NCBI RefSeq assembly: GCF_045207655.1
Contig: NZ_CP108785.1
Span: forward strand, 2,542,001-2,606,000
Direction: 5' to 3'
Length of the DNA stretch: 64,000 nt
From: Embleya sp045207655
GTDB lineage: Bacteria > Actinomycetota > Actinomycetes > Streptomycetales > Streptomycetaceae
In this document: piece after piece, positions 34,271 to 43,492 of the stretch
How positions within the stretch are numbered: the stretch's first letter is position 1
Layout: every line of letters begins with the position of its first letter
Translations under genes and position numbers: made by a program
Notes under the pieces: model-generated
The model's database searches: none
The model's input: only the letters and a program-made list of their open reading frames with translations
Told to the model about the DNA's origin: nothing

Positions 34271-35179
34271 TCAGCTCAGGGTCAGCACCGCCTTGCCGCG
34301 GACTCGGCGGCCGAGCAGCAGCGCGGTGGCCTCGCCGACCTTGGTCCAGTCCGCCTGCCAGTCGACGGGGGCGTGCAACAGGCCGTCGGCGACCAGGCGG
34401 ACCACGTACGCCAGATCCGCCGCCGAGTCGCCGCCGCGCTGGAAGCCGATGATCGAGGTCTGCGGGCCGATCAGGTCGTAGGAGGAGAAGTCCGCCCGCT
34501 CGCCGGACACGGCGCCGATCGCGATCACCCGCCCGCCGGGCGCGAGTCGACCCACCAGTGCGGTCAGCAGCGGGCCGCCTACGTTGTCCAGGACCACGTC
34601 CAACGGGGTGTCGAGCTCGGCGGGGTCGGTGAGTACCCGGTCCGCGCCGTGTTCGGCCAGGCCCGCACCGCGCTCGGGGCCGCCGACGAACGCGGTCACG
34701 TGTGCGCCCGCCAGATGGGCGAGTTGCACCGCGAAACTGCCCACCCCGCCGGACGCGCCGGTCACTCCGACACGGGTACCCGGCACGATCTCGGCCCGGC
34801 GCAGCGCCCGCAGCGCGGTGACCGCCGCCACCGGCAGGGTCGCGGCCTGTTCGAAGCTCACCTCGTCGGGCAGCGTGGCGAGTTCGTCGACGTGCACGGA
34901 GCGCAGTTCGGCCCAGCCGCCGCGCCAGTCGAAGGTGATCACCCGTTCGCCCACCCGTGGACCCCGGCCGGAGGCGGCGGCCCGCTCGACCACGCCCGCC
35001 GCGTCCCAGCCGGGGATGGTGCCGTCGGGGGTATCGCCGTCGGTCTTGGGCAGTTCGCCGAAGTTCAGCGAGATCGCGGCGACCCGGACCAGGACCTGAT
35101 CGGGGTCGGGTACCGGGTCGGGCACGGTGTCGAGTTCGAGCCGTCCGGGCACGGCGTGGTTGACGACGACAGCACGCAT
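34271..35179 (-). CDS. MDR-family quinone oxidoreductase-like protein
   Basis: An NADPH-dependent oxidoreductase of the medium-chain dehydrogenase/reductase family, zinc-free quinone-oxidoreductase type. From the ATG at 35179 (MRAVVVNHAVPGRLELDTVP; GGGAG about 8 bases upstream) it has 302 residues. Landmarks: GWDAAGVVERAAASGRGP, LPVAAVTALRAL, the cofactor loop GVTGASGGVGSFAVQLA and LDNVGGPLLTALVG. There are none of the Cys/His ligands of zinc alcohol dehydrogenases. The frame continues upstream to 35620, but that portion is not protein-like. Substrate unknown. Confidence 0.88.
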   Translation of the reverse strand: MRAVVVNHAVPGRLELDTVPDPVPDPDQVLVRVAAISLNFGELPKTDGDTPDGTIPGWDAAGVVERAAASGRGPRVGERVITFDWRGGWAELRSVHVDELATLPDEVSFEQAATLPVAAVTALRALRRAEIVPGTRVGVTGASGGVGSFAVQLAHLAGAHVTAFVGGPERGAGLAEHGADRVLTDPAELDTPLDVVLDNVGGPLLTALVGRLAPGGRVIAIGAVSGERADFSSYDLIGPQTSIIGFQRGGDSAADLAYVVRLVADGLLHAPVDWQADWTKVGEATALLLGRRVRGKAVLTLS

Positions 35180-35468
35180 GAGGGGTACTCCCAGGGTTGG
35201 GTTCGGCTTGCCACGAACGGCAACTCCATTGGCACCGAAGGCATTCCGCCGCGTGCCTGCGCGTTTCGGCGGCGCGGCGGAGAAGGACGGGGAGAGCCGG
35301 ATCGGCCGGCAATGATCAACCGTGTGGCGTAGCTGGGCACGGGTCGGATCGGGAAAGGGCTGAGCAGACCGATGACCGGCCCGATGCCCTGCCCGACGAC
35401 CGATGCCCGACGACCGGCCCACCCCGGGTGATCCAGGACGGTGCCTTCCCGATGAGTGAGACCCCGGT

Positions 35469-36620
35469 ATGAGCGAGGCCCCGGTGGTCGACACGGGCGG
35501 CGCAGGCGGCGCGGGTGGCGCGCGGCCGATGCGGTGGTTGATCCCGCTGTTGCCGGCCGTGTTGTACGTCGTGATCGTGGCCGTCGACTTCGGCACACCC
35601 GACGAGTTTCGCACCGACACGATGTTGTGTCTGGTGCCGATGACCGCGTCGAGCCTGAGTTCGGTGCGCGCGACGGTCGTCTACGCGGTGCTCGCGACGC
35701 TGACGTTCCTGGTGCTGGACCCGTGGTTGGCGCCCACCGGCTACGAGCACGACTGGGCCGGGTTCGTGGTGGTTGTGCTGGGTGGCGCGATCGCGGTGGC
35801 GGCGGTGTTGTTGCGGACCCGCCTGCAGGAGCGGGTGTCCCGGCTGGGCAATGTGGTCGAGCACGTCCAGCGTGCGCTGCTGCCGCCCGCACCGCCCGTG
35901 GTGGGCGGGATCCGGGTGGCGCGCAGCTATCTGGCGGCGGAGCGGGACGCGGAGGTGGGCGGCGACGTGTACGACGTGGTGGCCACGCCGTACGGTACGC
36001 GCGCGTTCATCGCCGACGTGCAGGGCAAGGGGCTGACCGCGGTCGGTGCGAGCGCGGCCCTGGTCGGCACGTTCAGCGAGGCGGCGTTCACGACGTCGGA
36101 CCTGTGGCAGGTCGGGCGGCGAATGGGTGAGGGGCTGGAACGGTTCGGCCGCAATCAGGTGCTGCTCGGCGAGCCGGACACGGACTGGTTCGCCACCGCG
36201 CTGATCGCCCAGTTCGGCCCGGACGGCCTGGTCGAGCTGGTCAACTACGGCCACGAGCCGCCCGCGCTGATCGGCCCGTCCGGCGTGCGCTGGCTCGACG
36301 TGGCGACCGAGCTGCCGCTCGGCCTGGCCGGCCTGATTCCCGGCGACGAGCGGGCGTCGGCCTACCGGTTCCGGATGACGCCGGACGAGTCGCTGCTGCT
36401 GTACACGGACGGCACCACCGAGGCCCGGGACGCCCAAGGCCGGTTCTTTCCGCTCCGCGAGTGGATCGCCGCGAACGCCGATCCGAACCTGCCCGCGAAC
36501 GAACTGCTCACCCGGCTGCAGCGGGCGCTGCTGGCACACGTGGACGACCGGCTCACCGACGACGCGGCCCTGATGGTGCTCCGCCCGGACGTACCGAAGG
36601 TGGTCGGCCGGTCCCGGTGA
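35469..36620 (+). CDS. Membrane-bound PP2C (SpoIIE-type) phosphatase
   Basis: A serine/threonine phosphatase of the SpoIIE/RsbU type that would dephosphorylate an anti-anti-sigma protein. 383 residues: three membrane segments in the first 120 (MRWLIPLLPAVLYVVIVAV, VYAVLATLTFLVLDPWL, FVVVVLGGAIAVAAVLL), then a PP2C domain with metal sites in AERDAEVGGDVYDVV (Glu, Asp), FIADVQGKGLTAV, LVNYGHEPPALI, LLYTDGTTEARD and the terminal DDAALMVLRP. There is no attached PAS or GAF sensor, so signal input may come through the membrane part. No anti-sigma or STAS gene is nearby. The ATG overlaps the end of a short upstream run and has no strong ribosome site. Confidence 0.9.
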   Translation: MSEAPVVDTGGAGGAGGARPMRWLIPLLPAVLYVVIVAVDFGTPDEFRTDTMLCLVPMTASSLSSVRATVVYAVLATLTFLVLDPWLAPTGYEHDWAGFVVVVLGGAIAVAAVLLRTRLQERVSRLGNVVEHVQRALLPPAPPVVGGIRVARSYLAAERDAEVGGDVYDVVATPYGTRAFIADVQGKGLTAVGASAALVGTFSEAAFTTSDLWQVGRRMGEGLERFGRNQVLLGEPDTDWFATALIAQFGPDGLVELVNYGHEPPALIGPSGVRWLDVATELPLGLAGLIPGDERASAYRFRMTPDESLLLYTDGTTEARDAQGRFFPLREWIAANADPNLPANELLTRLQRALLAHVDDRLTDDAALMVLRPDVPKVVGRSR

Positions 36621-36960
36621 CCGCCGTCCCGCCCGATGCCGCCCGAGCTGCGCCCGGGCCGGCGGCGCCGAGCGGGACGGGTGTGGCAGGCGGGCCGCCC
36701 ACCGAACCGGCCGCCGCGCGCCGCCGCCGGGCCCTCCCATGCCTCGTCGCGGGCCCGCGCGCGGTACGACGCGCGCTCTCTGCGCGGACACGGCGGCCCT
36801 CCCCGCGCGCACGACAGCCCCTCCCGCGCACACGAGAACCCTTCCCTCGCGGGCGCGTCGGCTCCCCGCGCGGGTAGGACAGACCCTCCCACGCGGGCCC
36901 GCTCGGCCATACCCGTCCCACGACCCACCCGAACGAGTTCGCGTTGCGCTCTAGCCTTGA

Positions 36961-36976
36961 TACCGACCGGTCGGTA
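36961..36976. promoter_or_regulatory. TetR-type operator, perfect palindrome
   Basis: TACCGACCGGTCGGTA is a perfect 16-base palindrome about 165 bases upstream of the first gene of the operon. The form ACCGACCGGTCGGT is characteristic of TetR-family regulators of CoA-ester catabolism in actinobacteria. No tetR gene is next to it, so the regulator is encoded elsewhere. Confidence 0.75.
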
Positions 36977-37027
36977 CCGTGACAGGCGCAGCGTGATTCC
37001 CGCTCCTCCGCTTCCGATGCATGTGCA

Positions 37028-37043
37028 TACCGACCGGTCGGCA
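37028..37043. promoter_or_regulatory. Second copy of the TetR-type operator
   Basis: TACCGACCGGTCGGCA differs from the first copy by one base (T to C in the right arm). The centre-to-centre distance is 67 bases, so two dimers could bind on roughly the same face of the helix. Confidence 0.7.
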
Positions 37044-37141
37044 CCTCACGACCGGACGTGCGGGTCGCATCTCGGGACGGCGGTGCGTGGCATTCGCCGG
37101 CCGACCTCGTGACCCGCGACGACCCGGAGGATCCCCCACCC

Positions 37142-37933
37142 ATGACCGAGAACACTCCCGCGACCTCGACCGCGGACGCGACCGCACCGCGCGTGGCCAT
37201 CGTGACCGGCGCCGCCCGGGGCATCGGTGCCGCCACCGCGCGCCGGCTCGCCGCCGAGGGCATGGCCGTGGCCGTGCTCGACCTGGACGAGGCCGCCTGC
37301 GCGGACACCGTGGCCGCGATCGTCGCGGCCGGCGGCAGCGCGCTCGCGGTCGGCGCGGACGTCACCGTCGGCGAGCAGGTCGACGCCGCGGTGGCGCGCG
37401 TGGCCGACGTGCTCGGCGCGCCGACCGTACTCGTCAACAACGCGGGCGTGATCCGCGACAACCTGCTGTTCAAGATGTCCGACGGTGACTGGGACACGGT
37501 CATCGACGTACACCTGCGCGGCGCGTTCCTGATGAGCCGCGCGGTCCAGGCGCACATGACCTCGGCGGGTTACGGCCGGATCGTCAACCTCTCCAGTTCG
37601 TCCGCGCTGGGCAACCGGGGCCAGGCGAACTACTCGGCGGCCAAGGCCGGCCTCCAGGGCTTCACCAAGACGCTGGCGTTCGAGCTGGGCAAGTTCGGCG
37701 TGACCGCGAACGCGGTGGCACCCGGCTTCATCGTCACCGACATGACCGCCGCGACCGCGGCCCGGGTCGGAATGGAGTTCGAGGCCTTCCAGCAGGCCGC
37801 GGCCGAGCAGATCCCGGTGCGTCGGGTCGGCCGGCCCGAGGATGTCGCGAACACCATCGCGTTTCTGGTGAGCGAGGGCGCGGGCTTCGTGTCCGGCCAG
37901 GTGATCTACGTGGCCGGCGGCCCGCTGTGCTGA
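37142..37933 (+). CDS. SDR-family 3-oxoacyl/3-hydroxyacyl reductase (FabG-like)
   Basis: First gene of a six-gene CoA-ester operon. 263 residues of a classical SDR: VAIVTGAARGIGAATARRLA (TGx3GxG), NNAGVIRDN, catalytic Ser in VNLSSSSALG, YSAAKAGLQGFTKTLA (Tyr-x3-Lys), APGFIVTDM. It is close to FabG-type 3-oxoacyl reductases and to multifunctional beta-oxidation dehydrogenases. In this operon it most likely oxidises the 3-hydroxyacyl-CoA made by the MaoC hydratase. The next gene starts with a GTG overlapping its last codons. Confidence 0.9.
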   Translation: MTENTPATSTADATAPRVAIVTGAARGIGAATARRLAAEGMAVAVLDLDEAACADTVAAIVAAGGSALAVGADVTVGEQVDAAVARVADVLGAPTVLVNNAGVIRDNLLFKMSDGDWDTVIDVHLRGAFLMSRAVQAHMTSAGYGRIVNLSSSSALGNRGQANYSAAKAGLQGFTKTLAFELGKFGVTANAVAPGFIVTDMTAATAARVGMEFEAFQQAAAEQIPVRRVGRPEDVANTIAFLVSEGAGFVSGQVIYVAGGPLC

Positions 37934-39105
37934 CCGCCGCCGAACTCGACGCGAGGGTGGACGAGTTCATCGCCGCCCATCCGGACATCGACGACGCGCT
38001 CGGCTACCTGCGGGGCCGCTTCGACGCCGGGCTGGCCTGGGTGCACTACCCGGTCGGCCTCGGCGGCCTGGACGCGCCGCGTGCGCTGCAACCGGCCGTG
38101 GACGCGCGATTCGCCGCCGCCGGCGCGCCGTCCAACGACCCGGGCCGGATCGGCATCGGGCTGGGGATGGCCGCGCCGACCGTGCTCGCGTACGGCACCG
38201 AGGCCCAACGCGCCCGCTGGCTACGGCCGTTGTGGACCGGGGAAGAGGTGTGGTGCCAGTTGTTCAGCGAACCCGGGGCCGGCTCCGACCTGGCCGCGCT
38301 GGGCACCCGGGCGGTGCCCGACGGCGACGAGTGGGTGGTGGACGGCCAGAAGGTGTGGACGTCGATGGCCCATGAGGCACGCTGGGCGATCCTGGTCACC
38401 CGCACCCACCCCGAACTGCCCAAGCACCGGGGCATGACCTACTTCGTCTGCGACATGACCGCGCCCGGCGTCGAGGTGCGTCCGCTGCGCCAGGCCACCG
38501 GCGAGGCCGAGTTCAACGAGGTCTTCCTCACCGGCGTGCGCATCCCCGACGCGCACCGCCTCGGCGATGTCGGCGACGGCTGGAGCGTGGCGCGCACCAC
38601 GCTGATGAACGAGCGGGTGGCCATCGGCGGCGGTGCCACACCGCGCGAGGGCGGCATGATCGGCATCGTCGCGGACACCTGGCGCGCGCGTCCGGAACTG
38701 CGCACCGCCGGGTTGCACGACCGGCTGCTGCGGCTGTGGGTGGAGGCCGAGGCCGCCCGCCTGACCTCGGCCCGCCTGCGCCTGCAACCGGCGGCCGGCG
38801 AACCCGGCCCCGAAGGCTCGGCGGCCAAGCTCGCCTTCGCCCGACTCAACCAGGAAATCTCGGGCCTGGAGGTGGAGTTGCTGGCCGAAGAGGGACTGCG
38901 GCACGACGAGTGGACCATGCGCCGGCCGGCGTCGGTGGACTTCACCACCCGCTCGCCCGGCTACCGCTACCTGCGCGCCAAGGGCAACTCGATCGAGGGC
39001 GGCACCTCGGAGATCCTGCTCAACGTCGTCGCCGAGCGCGTGCTGGGCCTGCCCGCGGAGCCTCGGGTGGACAAGGACGTCGCGTGGAAGGACCTGCCCC
39101 GATGA
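37927..39105 (+). CDS. Acyl-CoA dehydrogenase, subunit 1
   Basis: An FAD-dependent dehydrogenase that introduces a 2,3-double bond into an acyl-CoA. 392 residues from a GTG that overlaps the previous gene by 7 bases. Signs: LFSEPGAGSDLAALGTRA, QKVWTSMAHEARWAILVTRT, EFNEVFLTGVRIPD and the C-terminal KGNSIEGGTSEILLNVVAERVLG. The position of the catalytic Glu of short/medium-chain enzymes (YEGTSQ) is Gly here, so the base must come from elsewhere. It is followed with a 4-base overlap by a second acyl-CoA dehydrogenase gene, as in actinobacterial enzymes that work as alpha2beta2 heterotetramers. Confidence 0.92.
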   Translation: MLTAAELDARVDEFIAAHPDIDDALGYLRGRFDAGLAWVHYPVGLGGLDAPRALQPAVDARFAAAGAPSNDPGRIGIGLGMAAPTVLAYGTEAQRARWLRPLWTGEEVWCQLFSEPGAGSDLAALGTRAVPDGDEWVVDGQKVWTSMAHEARWAILVTRTHPELPKHRGMTYFVCDMTAPGVEVRPLRQATGEAEFNEVFLTGVRIPDAHRLGDVGDGWSVARTTLMNERVAIGGGATPREGGMIGIVADTWRARPELRTAGLHDRLLRLWVEAEAARLTSARLRLQPAAGEPGPEGSAAKLAFARLNQEISGLEVELLAEEGLRHDEWTMRRPASVDFTTRSPGYRYLRAKGNSIEGGTSEILLNVVAERVLGLPAEPRVDKDVAWKDLPR

Positions 39106-40220
39106 GTGTCATCGAGCACCTCGTGCACACCGAGGACGAGAACCAACTGCGCTCCGGTATCCGCGACCTGCTCACCGAACGGGTGACCCTGGCCGCGCTG
39201 CTCGCCCGGATCGAGACGGACGAGCCGTACGACCCGAAGTTGTGGCGCGTGCTCACCGAGCAGATCGGCGCGGCCGGGCTGGCCGTCGCCGAGGAGCACG
39301 GCGGCAGCGGCGCCACCTGGCGGGAAACCGCCGTGGTGCTGCAGGAGTTGGGTCGCACGGTCGCACCGACCCCGTACCTGGGCAGCGCGGTGCTCGCGAC
39401 CGCCGCGCTGCGCGCGGTGGACGCGGTGGACGCCGGACCGCTCCTCACCGACCTGGCCGGCGGCCGGCGCAGCGCGACCCTGGCGGTCTCCTTCGCCACG
39501 GCACCCGGTGCCCGATTCCCCGACGGGGTGCGGGCCGACGGCAACTCCCTGACCGGTACCGTGACCTCGGTCGTCGACGCCGGCACCGCCGATGTCCTCG
39601 TCGTCGCGGCCGGGAGCGCGGAGGGGCCCGTGCTGTACGCGGTCGACACCGATCAGGTCGGCGTGGACCGCCGCCCGGTCGTCTCGCTCGACCTGACCCG
39701 GCCGCTGACCGACATCGTGTTCACCGGCGCCACCGGCGTTCCGCTGGCGCGCGGCGAGCGGGCCGAGGCGGCGGTGGCGACCGCGATCGGCACCGGGGCG
39801 GCGCTGTTGGCGTCCGAGCAGCTCGGCATCGCCGAGTTCTGCCTGGAGAGCACCGTCGCCTACCTCAAGACCCGCAACCAGTTCGGCCGCCCGGTCGGCT
39901 CGTTCCAGGGACCCAAGCACCGCCTGGCCGCGCTGTGGGTGTCGATCACCCAGGCCCGCGCGGCGGCCCGCTATGCCGCGGCGTGCGTGGCCGCGGACGA
40001 CCCGGACACCCCCGTCGCGGTGGCCGTCGCGCAGGCGCACTGCTCGGAGATCGCCGTCCGCGCCGCCGAGGAATGCGTACAACTGCACGGCGGCATCGGC
40101 TTCACCTGGGAACACCACCCGCACCTGTACCTCAAGCGCGCCAAGGCCGACGCGCTCGCGTTCGGCACCCCCGACCGGCACCGCGCGACCCTGGCGCACC
40201 TGGTCGACCTGCCCGCCTGA
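39102..40220 (+). CDS. Acyl-CoA dehydrogenase, subunit 2
   Basis: Second acyl-CoA dehydrogenase of the operon, 372 residues, start ATGA overlap with the previous stop. It carries the N-terminal helices (DENQLRSGIRDLLTERVTLAAL), AGLAVAEEHGGSGATWRETA, and the C-terminal part FGRPVGSFQGPKHRLAAL and CVQLHGGIGFTWEHHPHLYLKRAK. The central flavin-binding strand that reads SEPGAGSD in subunit 1 is missing (here VSFATAPGARFPDGV), which fits a partner subunit lacking a full active site. The pair resembles FadE/ChsE pairs of cholesterol side-chain degradation, but a different branched or ring-bearing acid is equally possible. Confidence 0.88.
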   Translation: MSVIEHLVHTEDENQLRSGIRDLLTERVTLAALLARIETDEPYDPKLWRVLTEQIGAAGLAVAEEHGGSGATWRETAVVLQELGRTVAPTPYLGSAVLATAALRAVDAVDAGPLLTDLAGGRRSATLAVSFATAPGARFPDGVRADGNSLTGTVTSVVDAGTADVLVVAAGSAEGPVLYAVDTDQVGVDRRPVVSLDLTRPLTDIVFTGATGVPLARGERAEAAVATAIGTGAALLASEQLGIAEFCLESTVAYLKTRNQFGRPVGSFQGPKHRLAALWVSITQARAAARYAAACVAADDPDTPVAVAVAQAHCSEIAVRAAEECVQLHGGIGFTWEHHPHLYLKRAKADALAFGTPDRHRATLAHLVDLPA

Positions 40221-40275
40221 CCCGGCTCGGCGGCGGCGACCGGCCCGGATCCCGCCGCCACCACGAAGGAGCATC

Positions 40276-40728
40276 ATGCGCGTCTTCGAGAACGTCACCG
40301 AGGTGTTCGCGGCCAAGGGCGAACCACTCGGCACCAGCGACTGGCTGACCATCGATCAGGATCGCATCGACACGTTCGCCGAGGCCACCGGCGACCACCA
40401 GTGGATCCACGTGGACGTCGAGCGGGCCAAGGAGGGTCCGTTCGGCGGCACCATCGCGCACGGCTACCTGACGTTGTCGCTGATCCCGACCCTGGCCGCC
40501 GACCTGTTCACCGTGCGGGGTGTGCGGATGGGCGTCAACTACGGCTCGGACAAGGTGCGTTTCCCGGCCCCGGTCCCGGCCGGCGCCCGGGTGCGCGACC
40601 ACGCCGTGCTGATCGATGCGGTCGAGACCGCGCAGGGCGTGCGGCTGACGGTGCGGCACACCATCGAGATCGAGGGCGTCGCCAAGCCCGCGTGCGTCGC
40701 GGACACGCTCTCCCTGGTCGTCCCGTAG
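40276..40728 (+). CDS. MaoC-family enoyl-CoA hydratase
   Basis: A single hot-dog-fold (R)-hydratase, 150 residues, hydrating a 2-enoyl-CoA. ATG 40276 follows AAGGAG. The hydratase-2 motif is AEATGDHQWIHVD with D40 and H45, followed by GPFGGTIAHGYLTLSLIP. In the operon it comes after the acyl-CoA dehydrogenases and would add water to their product. Active as a homodimer in known members. Confidence 0.92.
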   Translation: MRVFENVTEVFAAKGEPLGTSDWLTIDQDRIDTFAEATGDHQWIHVDVERAKEGPFGGTIAHGYLTLSLIPTLAADLFTVRGVRMGVNYGSDKVRFPAPVPAGARVRDHAVLIDAVETAQGVRLTVRHTIEIEGVAKPACVADTLSLVVP

Positions 40729-40874
40729 TGCCGGTGCCGATGTCGGGCGCGCTTGGCCCGGCATCGGCACCGCGCCGCGGCTGCGGGACCCGGGACGTCC
40801 CGCGGACCCGTCCTCGGCCGGGCGTTCCCCGACGTCCGGCCACCCCCGGCACCTCGATCAGTAAAGGATCACGC

Positions 40875-42413
40875 GTGAGTTTCAACCTCGCCGTCATGCT
40901 CCGCGAGTCCCGCCTCGCGACCCCGGACACGGCGTGTCTGATCCACCAGGGCACCCCGGTCACCTACCGCGAACTCGACGACCTCAGCAGCCGGTTCGCC
41001 CGTGGCCTGCGCGCGAAGGGGCTCGGCCGCGGCGACGTGCTGGCGATATCCCTGCCCAACGTCCCCGAGTTCGTGGTGGCCTACTTCGGCGCGCTCAAGG
41101 CGGGCGTCACGTTGATGCCGCTGAATCCGCTGCTGAAGGCGACCGAGATCGCCTACCACCTCACCGACTCCGGTGCCCGCACCCTGATCGCCTTCGACGT
41201 GTTCGCCGCCGAGGCCCTGGGCGCGGCCGCCGCCGTACCGGGCACCGAGGTGTACACCGTCAACCTGGTCGAGGACACCCCGGTGCCGCAGGACACCCTC
41301 GGGTTCGCCCTGCTGCTGCCCGACGGGCCGCCGGACCGGGCCGAATCGCTCCACGGCGACATCGAGCCGACGTCGAGCGACGACACGGCCGTGCTGCTGT
41401 ACACGAGCGGCACCACCGGGCGGCCCAAGGGCGCCGAGCTGAGCCATTTCCAGCTCTACCAGAACTGCACCGTCTCGGGTGACCTGTTCGGCCTGTTCCC
41501 CGGTGACGTCTCGATCGGCGCGTTGCCGCTGTTCCACGTATACGGCCTGTCCGGCGTGCTGAACGTGTGCGTGCGCTACGGCGGGACGCTGTCGCTGGTA
41601 CTGCGCTTCGAGGCGCAGAGCGTGCTCGACCAGATGGCCCGGGACGGGGTGAGCGTGATCGTGGGCGTACCCACGATGTACGTCGCGTTGCTGGCCGCGG
41701 ATCGTACCGGGCGCGACCTGTCCCGGCTGCGGGTGGGCAGTTCGGGTGGGGCGTCGATGCCCGGCGAGGTGATCCGCGAGTTCGAGGAGGCGTTCGGCGT
41801 CGTCATCCTGGAGGGCTACGGGCTTTCCGAGAGTGCGAGCACCGCGACCTTCAACCGCGCCGACGACCGCCGGGTGTTGTCCGTGGGCAAGCCGATCTGG
41901 GGCGTCGAACTGCGCGTGGCCGACCCGGACGACCTGCCGCTGCCGCCCGGCGCCGAGCATGTGGGCGAGATCCTGCTGCGCGGGCACAACATCATCACCC
42001 GCTACCGCGACGACCCGGAGGCCACCGCCGAGGCCTTCCGCAACGGCTGGTTCCACACCGGCGATCTCGGCTACCTCGACAAGGACGGCTTCCTGTTCGT
42101 CGTGGACCGCAAGAAGGACCTGGTGATCCGGGGCGGTTACAACGTCTATCCGCGTGAGGTGGAGGAAGTCCTGTACACCCACCCGGCGATCGCCGAGGCG
42201 GCCGTGGTCGGCAGGCCGGACGAGCGGCTCGGCGAGGAGGTGGTCGCGGTCGTGGCGCTGCGCCCGGGCGAGGCGGCGGACCCGGACGAGATCGTCGCGT
42301 TCTGCAAGGAGCGCATGGCCGCGTACAAGTATCCGCGGGTGGTGCGGATCCTCGACGAACTGCCCAAGGGCCCCTCGGGCAAGATCATGAAGAAGGAGTT
42401 GCGTTCCATATGA
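40875..42413 (+). CDS. Long-chain-fatty-acid-CoA-ligase-like acyl-CoA synthetase
   Basis: Activates a carboxylic acid with ATP and CoA. 512 residues from the GTG at 40875 (AAAGGA 8 bases upstream). P-loop LLYTSGTTGRPKGAELSH, YGLSESASTATFN, WFHTGDLGYLDKDG, hinge DRKKDLVIRGGYNVYPREVEE and the catalytic lysine in PKGPSGKIMKKELR. Compared with the ligase at 7479-9143, the same blocks are present without the Ala/Gly/Glu repeat insertion. It provides the CoA ester for the dehydrogenases of this operon; the acid itself cannot be named. Its ATG-overlap with the next gene keeps the six genes coupled. Confidence 0.92.
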   Translation: MSFNLAVMLRESRLATPDTACLIHQGTPVTYRELDDLSSRFARGLRAKGLGRGDVLAISLPNVPEFVVAYFGALKAGVTLMPLNPLLKATEIAYHLTDSGARTLIAFDVFAAEALGAAAAVPGTEVYTVNLVEDTPVPQDTLGFALLLPDGPPDRAESLHGDIEPTSSDDTAVLLYTSGTTGRPKGAELSHFQLYQNCTVSGDLFGLFPGDVSIGALPLFHVYGLSGVLNVCVRYGGTLSLVLRFEAQSVLDQMARDGVSVIVGVPTMYVALLAADRTGRDLSRLRVGSSGGASMPGEVIREFEEAFGVVILEGYGLSESASTATFNRADDRRVLSVGKPIWGVELRVADPDDLPLPPGAEHVGEILLRGHNIITRYRDDPEATAEAFRNGWFHTGDLGYLDKDGFLFVVDRKKDLVIRGGYNVYPREVEEVLYTHPAIAEAAVVGRPDERLGEEVVAVVALRPGEAADPDEIVAFCKERMAAYKYPRVVRILDELPKGPSGKIMKKELRSI

Positions 42414-43447
42414 CCACGCCCGCCGGCGGGCCGCTGCCCGCCGACCTGATCAACCGGCAGATCCGGTTGGCCGCCCGCCCGTTCGGGCTGCCCAAGCCCA
42501 CCGACTGGGACCTGGTCGGCGAACCGGTGACGGAGCCTGCCGACGGCCGGCTGCTGGTGGAGATCTCGCACATCTCGCTCGACCCGGCGATGCGCGGCTG
42601 GATGAACGACGTGCGCTCCTACATCCCGCCGGTGGGCATCGGCGAGGTGATGCGGGCCGGCGCGGTCGGCCGCGTCATCGCCTCGCGACACCCGGACTTC
42701 GCGGTCGGGGAGCACGTGTACGGCCAGTTCGGCGTGCAGGAGTACGCGGACTCGGACGGGCGCGGCGTTCGCCGGGTGGATCCGGCGGCGGCGCCGTTGT
42801 CGACCTATCTGGGCGCGCTCGGGATCACCGGACTGACCGCGTACTTCGGCTTGTTCGACATCGGTGACCCGCAACCGGGCCAGACCGTGCTGGTGTCCGG
42901 CGCGGCGGGCGCGGTGGGCAGCGTGGTCGGCCAACTCGCCCGGCTCAAGGGCTGCCGGACCGTGGGCATCGCGGGCGGCGCGGACAAGTGCCGGCTGCTG
43001 GTCGAGGAGTTCGGCTACGACGCTGCCGTCGACTACAAGAGCGAGGACGTCAAGGCCGCACTGCGCAAGCACTGCCCGGACGGTGTCGACGTGTACTTCG
43101 ACAACGTCGGCGGCGAGATCCTGGATGCCGCGCTGACCCGGCTGGCGCGTGGCGCGCGGGTGGTGATCTGCGGCGCGATCTCGCAGTACAACAACACGGA
43201 GCAGGGCCCCGGGCCGGCGAACTACCTGTCTCTGCTGGTGAATCGGGCGTCGATGACCGGCATGGTGGTGTTCGACTACGCGGACCGCTACGCGGAGGCG
43301 ACGGCCGAATTGGCCGGGTGGCTCGCGGACGGGCGGTTGCGCTCGCGCGAGGACGTGGTCGAGGGCGACGTGACGGCGTTTCCGCAGACGTTGTTGCGAC
43401 TGTTCTCCGGCGCGAACACGGGCAAGTTGGTGCTGCGGATCCGGTGA
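42410..43447 (+). CDS. MDR-family NADP-dependent oxidoreductase (PTGR/curcumin-reductase-like)
   Basis: Last gene of the operon, 345 residues, start overlapping the ligase stop by four bases. It belongs to the zinc-free leukotriene B4 12-hydroxydehydrogenase/curcumin reductase group: RQIRLAARPFGLPKPTDWDL, ISLDPAMRGWMND, GITGLTAYFGLFDIG, VSGAAGAVGSVVGQLARLKG (cofactor loop), VDVYFDNVGGEILDAAL and GAISQYNN. Such enzymes reduce enones or 2-alkenals. In the operon it could reduce a double bond in the substrate or a by-product enal. Confidence 0.9.
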   Translation: MTTPAGGPLPADLINRQIRLAARPFGLPKPTDWDLVGEPVTEPADGRLLVEISHISLDPAMRGWMNDVRSYIPPVGIGEVMRAGAVGRVIASRHPDFAVGEHVYGQFGVQEYADSDGRGVRRVDPAAAPLSTYLGALGITGLTAYFGLFDIGDPQPGQTVLVSGAAGAVGSVVGQLARLKGCRTVGIAGGADKCRLLVEEFGYDAAVDYKSEDVKAALRKHCPDGVDVYFDNVGGEILDAALTRLARGARVVICGAISQYNNTEQGPGPANYLSLLVNRASMTGMVVFDYADRYAEATAELAGWLADGRLRSREDVVEGDVTAFPQTLLRLFSGANTGKLVLRIR

Positions 43448-43492
43448 TCGGGACCCGGTGATCACCGATGCCGGCCGGCCGGGTCGACCGGG

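Larger units (their letters stand above)
36621..37141. promoter_or_regulatory. Promoter region of the CoA-ester operon
   Basis: About 520 bases. The left 300 hold degenerate CCGCGCGCACGACAGCCCCTCC-like repeats without a gene. The right part drops in GC and carries the two TetR-type palindromes at 36961 and 37028. AGGATC lies about 9 bases before the first gene. Confidence 0.55.
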
